From Bacteroidota bacterium (lineage in GTDB: Bacteria; Bacteroidota; Bacteroidia; Cytophagales; Cyclobacteriaceae), in NCBI GenBank assembly GCA_023431285.1, contig JAEYXN010000058.1:1-30548 (forward strand): a stretch of 30,548 nt of DNA, written 5' to 3'. Below the pieces are notes generated by a model. The model did no database searches, was not told the origin of the DNA, and was given only the letters and a program-made list of their open reading frames with translations. The position numbers and the translations under genes are program-made. Positions 16,765 to 24,100 of the stretch are shown in pieces. Numbering within the stretch: the stretch's first letter is position 1; every line of letters starts with the position of its first letter.

Positions 16765-18030
16765 ATGACTCAGAATTTTAAAGCACTAGTTCTCACGTAC
16801 AAGACCGCGCCTGTTTCCGTTCGCGAGCAGGTATCCCTTAACGAATCAGCTGGCAAACAACTGTTGAATTTTATCAGGGAATACACTACGGCTACGGATG
16901 TTCTTGTCGTGTCGACCTGCAACAGGACGGAAGTGTATTACAATGCCGAGAATGATTTTCATTCGGAAATCTTTACAGGATTGGCATTTGTAAAGAATCT
17001 TTCTGATCGTCAATTCGAAGGTTATTTTCAGCAGCTACAAGGAAAGGACGCGATTCAGCACCTTTTCGAGGTTTCTTTGGGGCTTGACGCTCAGGTTATC
17101 GGTGATCTCCAGATCTCGGGCCAGGTGAAGAATGCTTACCAATGGAGCGCTGATGAAAACATCGCCGGACCTTTCCTGCACCGGCTTATGCACACCATCT
17201 TTTTTGTTAATAAACGCGTGGTTCAGGAAACTTCTTTCCGGGACGGCGCCGCATCGATCTCATACGCTGCTAAAGAGCTTGCTGAAGACCTTACTGCCGG
17301 GATCCGTGAACCACGTGTTCTCGTGCTCGGTGTAGGTGAGATCGGCAATGACATATGCCTGAATTTGCAGGACTCCTCCTTTGCTGAGGTGACAATATTG
17401 AACCGAACTATTGAAAAAGCTGAAAAGCTGGCCGAGAAGACCGGTTTTCATTTTGGAGGAATGGATCAGTTACCAAAGGCGCTTGAGACCGCTGATGTGA
17501 TCATCAGTTCTGTGTCCGGTGCTGAACCACTCGTCACCGCTGAGATGGTGCAGAAGCTCGGAATCCTTTCGCATAAGTTCTTTATTGACCTGTCAATGCC
17601 TCGTAGTATCGAACCAGTGATCGATGAGATCCCCGGCGCGATCGTGTACAACCTCGACGATATTCAGGAGAAGACTAACGAGGCTGTCCAGCGCAGAAAG
17701 GCGTCTATCCCTTCCGTATTGTCTATTATCGGCGAGGCTATGGCTGAGTTCGAAGACTGGTCGAAGGAAATGGTAGTTTCCCCTACCATCCAAAAGTTGA
17801 AGAACGCCCTTGAGCAAATTCGAAAGGAAGAGCTTGCGCGATTCGTGAAGAATGCCAAACCAGAAGAAGCGCAAAAGCTCGATGAGATGAGTCGCTCATT
17901 GATGCAGAAGATCCTGAAATACCCCGTGCTTCAGCTTAAAGCTGCGTGCAAACGCGGTGAAGCGGAGACGCTCACTGAAATGCTCCACGACCTGTTCAAT
18001 CTTGAGAAACAGGAGGAGAAAAAATCTTAA
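16765..18030 (+). CDS. hemA: Glutamyl-tRNA reductase
   Basis: 421 residues, normal for the family. It reduces the glutamate on charged tRNA-Glu with NADPH to glutamate-1-semialdehyde, the first committed step of tetrapyrrole synthesis. Visible: the catalytic Cys52 in STCNRTEVYY, the conserved GLDAQVIGDLQISGQVKNAY segment of the active-site domain, a Rossmann NADPH motif VLVLGVGEIG near residue 186 followed by TILNRTIEKAEKLA, and the helical dimerisation domain from about residue 320 on. The start is set by ATG at 16765, very close to the promoter-like site. The next gene, a sigma factor, starts 67 nt later with its own candidate -7 element. No other haem gene is in the window. Confidence 0.97.
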   Translation: MTQNFKALVLTYKTAPVSVREQVSLNESAGKQLLNFIREYTTATDVLVVSTCNRTEVYYNAENDFHSEIFTGLAFVKNLSDRQFEGYFQQLQGKDAIQHLFEVSLGLDAQVIGDLQISGQVKNAYQWSADENIAGPFLHRLMHTIFFVNKRVVQETSFRDGAASISYAAKELAEDLTAGIREPRVLVLGVGEIGNDICLNLQDSSFAEVTILNRTIEKAEKLAEKTGFHFGGMDQLPKALETADVIISSVSGAEPLVTAEMVQKLGILSHKFFIDLSMPRSIEPVIDEIPGAIVYNLDDIQEKTNEAVQRRKASIPSVLSIIGEAMAEFEDWSKEMVVSPTIQKLKNALEQIRKEELARFVKNAKPEEAQKLDEMSRSLMQKILKYPVLQLKAACKRGEAETLTEMLHDLFNLEKQEEKKS

Positions 18031-18066
18031 GGCAGACCACCTTTTTCATCTGTAATTTTCTTTCTA

Positions 18067-18074
18067 TACCTTCG
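18067..18074 (+). promoter_or_regulatory. Possible -7 element of the sigma factor gene
   Basis: TACCTTCG fits TAnnTTTG with one mismatch and is placed 23 nt before the TTG start. The -33 box at about 18044 is only TTTC, so the site is tentative. Confidence 0.35.
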
Positions 18075-18097
18075 ACGAATACTTAAAGTTCGCTCCG

Positions 18098-18583
18098 TTG
18101 GCGCTCGAGGAAGAACAGAAATTTGTCAATCTTATTAACGAACACCAGGGACTGATCCATAAGGTCTGCATCATGTATGAGAACGACCGGGAAGTTCGCA
18201 ACGACCTTTTTCAGGAGATCGTCCTTCAGTTATGGAAATCATTTCCAACGTTCCGCGGCGAAGCTAAGATCACCACATGGATGTATCGGATTGCACTGAA
18301 CACTGCGATCTCCGGTTTCAGAAAAGAAACGCGGAAGATCGTTACCGAAGATTTACAGGAAGTTCACTTCAATATCTCTGAAACGGGAGACGATTCAGAG
18401 GAGAATCTTCAGAAACTGAAATGGGCAATTCATCAGCTCAACGAGATTGACCGGGCGATGGTGATGATGGCGCTGGAGGAAGTTCCATGCGAGGACATTG
18501 CTGAGACTATTGGCATTTCGCAAAATAATGTAAGAGTGAGGATGAACAGGATCAGGGAGAAACTACGAAAAATAATGGGCTAG
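18098..18583 (+). CDS. ECF-type RNA polymerase sigma factor
   Basis: 161 residues beginning at TTG (18098); an in-frame TAA 45 nt upstream and no ATG before residue 27 leave TTG as the best start. It directs RNA polymerase to specific promoters. Region 2 covers about residues 8-78, with RNDLFQEIVLQLWKSFPTFRGEAKITTWMYRIALNTA (core-binding and -10 recognition). Region 4 covers about 110-160, with LNEIDRAMVMMALEEVPCEDIAETIGISQNNVRVRMNRIREKLR as helix-turn-helix. Only one base separates its stop from the next gene, a membrane protein, which suggests a sigma/membrane-regulator pair. A TACCTTCG sequence at 18067-18074 resembles a -7 element. Confidence 0.93.
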   Translation: MALEEEQKFVNLINEHQGLIHKVCIMYENDREVRNDLFQEIVLQLWKSFPTFRGEAKITTWMYRIALNTAISGFRKETRKIVTEDLQEVHFNISETGDDSEENLQKLKWAIHQLNEIDRAMVMMALEEVPCEDIAETIGISQNNVRVRMNRIREKLRKIMG

Positions 18584-18584
18584 C

Positions 18585-19211
18585 ATGGAACTTGATGATC
18601 TAAAGAGTATCTGGAAGAAACAGGGGCAGTCGTTCCAACCTCGCAACGAGGCGGAGATTACCGCTATGCTCAATGGAAGCAGTAGATCCATCGTTGCAAA
18701 GCTGAAAAGAAGTGTCTGGCTTGAACTCGCATTTACTCTTATCGCCGGCATTGCTCTCCTCGTGTATGCGCTGACACTACAAACGAGTCCGCTAAAAAAC
18801 ATCTCCATCGCCATACTGGTCATGTTTGTTGGATATATTTTCTATTATATCAAGAAGCTCAGCCTCCTCAACAAATTCAATACGACAGGAAAGGATATCC
18901 GCACCAATCTCGAGAACCTGGTGTACAATCTTTCCGGATATCTTAAGTTCTACAGGAGGAGCTACACTATTCTCTATCCGGTGTATTTCATTCTTGGTGT
19001 GCTCTTCGGAGGCATCGACCGTGGCACTGAGCGCTTCCTCGAAGTATTATCAGAATCCCGTACGATTGCTATACTGATCACACTGGGTTTCGTATTCTAC
19101 TTCACCAGTAAGTGGGTCGTAAATTGGTTGTTGAAAAAGCTTTACGGCAACCACCTCGAAAAACTAAGATCTCTTCTGAATGACATTCGTAATGACGGTG
19201 CGGAAACTTAA
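18585..19211 (+). CDS. Four-helix membrane protein, partner of the sigma factor
   Basis: 208 residues. A soluble N-terminus of about 40 residues opens with ELDDLKSIWKKQGQ, a pattern often seen in small proteins encoded behind Bacteroidota ECF sigma factors. Hydrophobic segments follow at about 43-64, 71-88, 128-146 and 160-183, ending in a charged helix. No zinc-binding anti-sigma motif (HxxxCxxC) is present. One base separates it from the sigma factor gene, and its end overlaps the next gene by about 20 nt, so all three are co-translated. I infer that its cytoplasmic N-terminus may hold the sigma factor at the membrane, but no known anti-sigma fold is recognised. Confidence 0.82.
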   Translation: MELDDLKSIWKKQGQSFQPRNEAEITAMLNGSSRSIVAKLKRSVWLELAFTLIAGIALLVYALTLQTSPLKNISIAILVMFVGYIFYYIKKLSLLNKFNTTGKDIRTNLENLVYNLSGYLKFYRRSYTILYPVYFILGVLFGGIDRGTERFLEVLSESRTIAILITLGFVFYFTSKWVVNWLLKKLYGNHLEKLRSLLNDIRNDGAET

Positions 19212-20082
19212 GAGTCTGCTTCCTTTAATGGTAACGGTGCATTTGAGTTTCGGCCAGGTACCGGCAACCGAAAATGCGCTGTTCTGGGAGATCCGTGCTG
19301 AAGGGATCGAAAAGCCTTCCTATATCTTTGGAAGTCATCACCTGTTGAATAGCCATACCGTTGACACCCTGTTCAACGTGCTGGACAAGTTTCAACAATC
19401 AAATGCCATGCTATGCGAGCTGATCTTCGACAATACGCAATCAATGAAGATGGTTCAAGCTGCGATCATGCGTGACTCAACCCTTGATCAACTGCTTTCT
19501 CCACACTCGTACGCGGCAACTGAGCAGTGGCTGACAGAACTGTCACAATATGAAAGCCTCGCTCCGCTAAACAGCCTCAACCCCGCCGCAATTCAATTGT
19601 TACTGACGAATCTTTTGTTTGCGCGCCACTACGGTGAAAGCAGTTTTCCGATGGACATCTATATGCAGCAAAAAGCTTCAGAGGATGGAAAACCATTGAC
19701 AGAACTGGAAACCTTCGACGAGCAGATTCATGTTCTTTTCCGGTCTTCCACTTACAGGAAGCAGGCGGAAAAGCTTTCTGAAATGGTCGCCGGACGCGAC
19801 AGTGCACTCACAGAACTTAAGAAACATACCGATCTTTACCTCGCGCAGGACTTAAAGGCCCTTCTTGAAATGACAAGAGCGGTATATGATCAAAATGAAA
19901 TGGACAAACTGTTATTTGATCGCAATACGAGATGGATCAAAACAATCGTCCAGGCAGTCCGCGACCGAAGTATGTTTATAATGGTTGGCGCGCTTCATCT
20001 TCCCGGAGATCGGGGATTGATTCAACAATTGCGAAATCTCGGCTTTTCAGTTGTTCCGGTGACGTTGGGATTGCCTCAATAA
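19192..20082 (+). CDS. TraB/GumN family protein
   Basis: 296 residues from the ATG at 19192; an ATG at 19180 is also in frame, but the later one gives a cleaner signal peptide (MTVRKLKSLLPLMVTVHLSFGQ) and overlaps the preceding gene by only 20 nt. The family begins after the signal with ALFWEIRAEGIEKPSYIFGSHHL and ends with VRDRSMFIMVGALHLPGDRGLIQQLRNLGFSVVPV; both ends carry the GxHH/GxxH pairs typical of TraB/GumN (PF01963), which are thought to bind metal and act as a peptidase-like fold. Exported to the periplasm or cell surface. It follows the sigma factor and membrane protein without a gap, so their regulation probably covers it. The molecular substrate is not known. Confidence 0.88.
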   Translation: MTVRKLKSLLPLMVTVHLSFGQVPATENALFWEIRAEGIEKPSYIFGSHHLLNSHTVDTLFNVLDKFQQSNAMLCELIFDNTQSMKMVQAAIMRDSTLDQLLSPHSYAATEQWLTELSQYESLAPLNSLNPAAIQLLLTNLLFARHYGESSFPMDIYMQQKASEDGKPLTELETFDEQIHVLFRSSTYRKQAEKLSEMVAGRDSALTELKKHTDLYLAQDLKALLEMTRAVYDQNEMDKLLFDRNTRWIKTIVQAVRDRSMFIMVGALHLPGDRGLIQQLRNLGFSVVPVTLGLPQ

Positions 20083-20145
20083 AAAGGACGAAAGCTGCTT
20101 CATTGAACGGTAATCTTTCCGAAATTAGCCTGCAAATCTCATCAG

Positions 20146-20910
20146 ATGAAAAAGTACATTCTATCCCTCGCTTTTGTTGCCATTCTCATTGACGGATTCA
20201 GCTGGGGTGCTACTGGACATCGTATTACGGGCTACATTGCAGAGAAGCATCTCAACAAGAAAGCGAAGCGCGAAATAGAGCGCATTCTGAAAGGTCAATC
20301 AATGGCGATAGCGAGTACCTGGATGGATGAAATCCGTTCCGACTCGACGTACGACTACACAGCTGACTGGCATTGGGTAACCATTCCGGATGGAATGACT
20401 TACGACCAGAGTGAGAAGAACAAGAACGGCGATGCGATTCAAACGATCGAGCGCCTCATCCAGGAATTGAAGTCACGCAAGCTTTCAGAAAAGCAGGAAG
20501 CGGAAAGTATTCGTATGCTTATTCATCTGGTCGGGGATATCCATCAGCCACTGCATGTCGGCCGCGGAAATGATCGTGGTGGAAACAACATAAGGATCAT
20601 GTGGTTCAGGGTAGACAGCAACCTCCATAGGGTATGGGACGAAAACATTATCGATGACACGAAGCTCAGCTACACAGAATTTGCAGAGTCACTCGACAAG
20701 CCTTCAGCACAGCAGATCCAGGAGTGGACACGCGTCGGTGTACGTGACTGGGCAAATGAGAGTGTCAGATTGCGCGATGCTGTGTATTCTTATAAGACAG
20801 AGCGCATCGGCTACGAGTATTCATATCATAATCTCCGCCATGTACGTTTGCGGCTTCTTCAGGCTGGTGTTCGTCTGGGTGCAATACTGAATGAAATATA
20901 CGGCGCTTAG
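20146..20910 (+). CDS. S1/P1-type nuclease, secreted
   Basis: 254 residues. The signal peptide (1-19) ends directly before Trp20, and the mature protein starts WGATGHRI, as it must in this family because the amino group and carbonyl of the N-terminal Trp bind one of three zinc ions. Further metal ligands are seen in ASTWMDEIR, DWHWVTIP, MLIHLVGDIHQPLHVG and the run DRGGNNIRIMW, with NLHRVWDENI close behind. S1/P1 nucleases cleave single-stranded DNA and RNA to 5'-mononucleotides. Outside the cytoplasm it could supply phosphate and nucleosides. It lies 63 nt behind the GumN gene on the same strand, so it may belong to the same transcript; a weak -7-like site is upstream. Confidence 0.94.
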   Translation: MKKYILSLAFVAILIDGFSWGATGHRITGYIAEKHLNKKAKREIERILKGQSMAIASTWMDEIRSDSTYDYTADWHWVTIPDGMTYDQSEKNKNGDAIQTIERLIQELKSRKLSEKQEAESIRMLIHLVGDIHQPLHVGRGNDRGGNNIRIMWFRVDSNLHRVWDENIIDDTKLSYTEFAESLDKPSAQQIQEWTRVGVRDWANESVRLRDAVYSYKTERIGYEYSYHNLRHVRLRLLQAGVRLGAILNEIYGA

Positions 20911-20913
20911 AAA

Positions 20914-20934
20914 CCATTTGTGATTAGCAAATGG
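20914..20934 (+). repeat. Hairpin after the nuclease gene
   Basis: CCATTTG (20914-20920) and CAAATGG (20928-20934) are perfect complements with a 7-nt loop, starting 4 nt after the stop codon. There is no T-run, so it is only a weak terminator candidate. Confidence 0.45.
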
Positions 20935-21025
20935 GATACTGGCGTTTGATATTCTGCCTTTCTGCATTGGTCATTGGAAACTTGTTATTGGGCGATGGGT
21001 ATTTGCCTTTTTCCATTCCTTCATG

Positions 21026-21073
21026 TCCGTCACTCGCGCATGCCTACACACAACCACCGCTCCGGGTGACGGA
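21026..21073. repeat. 8-bp inverted repeat with 32-nt spacer between convergent genes
   Basis: TCCGTCAC (21026-21033) and GTGACGGA (21066-21073) are perfect complements. It sits between the 3' ends of the nuclease gene and the giant secreted protein gene. The form resembles small intergenic palindromes that recur in Bacteroidota genomes, but only one copy is in this window. Confidence 0.55.
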
Positions 21074-21120
21074 ATAAAAGGGCAGGCCTTATCAAATGAA
21101 CAATGGTGTGCTCAACCAGA

Positions 21121-24100
21121 TTAGAAGCCATCGTCATCTGACGGAGGCGGCTCAGCTTTCTTTTCCTTAGAAGGATCTATCGCCGGCATATCCGGTGCAG
21201 GTTGATCCCCTGACTCATCGTCGCCTTTGTCTTTCTTCTGGCGGCGCTTCTTGTTCTGCTTTTCAGATGCAGGTTCCTCTTCCTCTGTTGGAGTAACACT
21301 TGGTGTCACCCCTGGCGTGATCGTTGGCATCACTGCAGGCGGCGCCTCATCGCGAATCGGAGCCTGCGCATCGTACAGGCTATACGGAACATCGATACCG
21401 TAATATGTTTTGCGGAAGCGATTAATGAACGACGATGTTTCCTCATCGCTGCCGGGAATAAACGCGACCTCTCCAATCTTCACTTTCCTCGCGTTGGTTC
21501 TCTTAATGATCACACTATTGAACGCATCATTAGACGAATGAACCATCAAACGATTATCCTCAAAACCAAAGTAATACCATGCTTCCGGACTTGCCTTGAA
21601 GAAAACATGGAACACAGGGAGACCATCCTGATCTTTACGAACTTCAAGAAACCCTTCGAAAGCTCCGTTGATGTCGAGCTTACCAATGTTCGAAATACCA
21701 AGTTTCCCTTCACTGAAGAAAGCCTTTCTGTCGCTGGACCATTTCAGGTTGACATTGGAAAACGCAATGGGCCGCGCCAACTGAGGAATGGTACCAAGTG
21801 ACACATAGCCCTGAAGACTCCTCTGCTCATAGTCCTTCACAACTTTCTCGCCAACGAGATCTGCAATCTTGTACAGAAGCTCTGTTGCATCGCCCAGTCC
21901 TTCATCGGCCCCTTCATTCTTGATGACGTCCTGTATTTGTCTTCCCATCACCTCAAACGCAGTCTCCGGCAGGTTGGTATCCATCAACATGAAGGTGTTC
22001 ATTCGGATCTCATTCGTCTCTACGCTTCCCTGGCCGATAGCAGTTGCAGTGATATTAAAATCTTTGGAACCCTTCAGAATATTAACAGGACCTTCAAACC
22101 GAACCTGACGATTAAGGTCATTGTAGGCGAATACTTTTCCTGACAACTTCTGACCGCGGGCTTTTTCTATGTCCTCAATAACAAATTCAAGCGTCGATGT
22201 ATCGTAGAGCAACTTGCCACTTGGCAGGAAGAAGTCTTCATCCTCGGGTGACTTCTTCTTACTCACGAAAGTGATATAAAGATCATTGTCAGTAGTTGAG
22301 TAATGAAGACCGGCGTTGACGTCGTCACCTTCCTCGGTTACAGCATTATCGAAATCAAGTAAGACTTCTGTTTCGTCACCACTCTGCTGGTACTTGATCC
22401 ACGTTCTGTAGTCCGGGATATTCTTTATATCGAGCTTGACGTATCCATTGAGTTGAAGCGCAGGTCTGGTAGCGTACATCGTCATGTCACCTTTGTAGAA
22501 CATGCCTGCACCAAGAACAAGAAGGTCCTTTTCAGCAACAGAACCAGTGGCAACAGTCTGCTGGGCCACGTGATGAGTTCTTCCCGACTTACGGCGCTCC
22601 TCTGTTTTTTCTTCCTCTGAAATTGTCTCAAGGTGGAAGTCCGTCATCTTGATGGCGAATGTATCGCGCAGCAAGTTCACATATTGATAGGTCGCATAAC
22701 CCGAAAACTCCTTCCTCGACTTGATATCCACCACACCGTCAGTCAACAAGTGGAATCCATCCAGTGTATCAAGGATGATCGTGGTATTCTTCAACGTTCC
22801 TATGCGGGCGTTCTCCAGAATCAATACCTCATTATTTTCCGGAGTGATCTTCGCGTCGGCAACAATGATATAGGGGATACCACTCACCTTGAGCTCCTGA
22901 GTCTTCAGATCATATACTGCTTTGTCGGCGTTAAAGCTGAGAGAGTCCAGATCCTTGCGCGTTGTATAGAAGTAAGAATCTTCGATCGGTTGATCGGGTT
23001 CCTTACTCATGGTGATCTTCTGAGCATTCACATCCCATCTCATGTTCGGTATGGAAGTCTTGAACTGTGCGTAGGGAAAATCAATCGCGGCAACACCTGC
23101 TACCTCAGGGCTTACATCTGCGTAGTTCTTTTCAAGGTTGTAACGAATGCGTACGTCTGTACCTGTGAGGAGAGGTTTGTTTGGATCTTCAGACTTAACA
23201 CGGAACCGTGCACGTTTCGCTCCGAATTCATTCGCAGTGAAGTTCATGTCGCGCGATATAAGCTCAGTCCCTCTCGTCTCAAATTTTCCCGAGCCCCCAA
23301 CTCCCTGAGGGGAAATAGTAACAGTGCCTCGCATTTGTGCAGTGGCGTTATAGAATTCAAAAGGCGCGTTAAGATTCTTCAACTTCATGATATCCTGCTT
23401 AGGGAACCATTTCATATCAAAGTTGACAAGCTTTGCCTCTGGGAAATTAACAGGACCGATCTGCTTTTGCTGGATGGAAGCCTGATTACCACGTGCTATA
23501 ACCGAATCAGGATAGAAGATGAAATCCTGCGAGGTGAGTGTTGCTGCAAGAAAGTTAATGGTTCCATCACCACGAATCCCGCGGTTGTCGAGGCTGAGAT
23601 TCCCTTTCATCTGACCATCTCCGTTGTACACAGGATAACCCGCAGCCGGAATAGAGTGCGTAAATCCAAGTGACTTGTCGGGCTGCGTGTGCAGTTTCTC
23701 TTTGAAAGTTGGGAACATTCCGCTTGAGACAAACGTACCTTCAAAATTAATAGAGCTTGGATCTGCGTCGTTTAAGCTATCAAGCTTGAAGGGAGGAACT
23801 ACAAAGAAGACAGAGCGGTCATAGGCTCCTTCAAGTACTTCATGCCTGTCAAAATAAATAGCCCCACCGGTACTCGCATCCAGCCTTGGATAATTTGGAA
23901 TCTTCAGCTTTCCTGATTTGTTGTTCGCCCTACTTATAAAAAGCGTTCCCGAAGATTTGGATGTATCACCCAATCCTCCAACTGCGGCCGCTGTTGAGTC
24001 TGCACCCACCATTGAGTTGTTGATCTTCCGCCGGACAGACTGCCCTCTCGAATTTTTCTCTAGCACAAAGAAGTTGATCGAATCAATGTGAGACATTGAA

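Noticed and set aside
22633..23673. 346-codon frame on the + strand opposite the giant secreted protein.
   Set aside because: It lies wholly within a coherent - strand gene with signal peptide; the product has a composition typical of antisense reading, with many Arg, His, Ile and Leu, and no domain.
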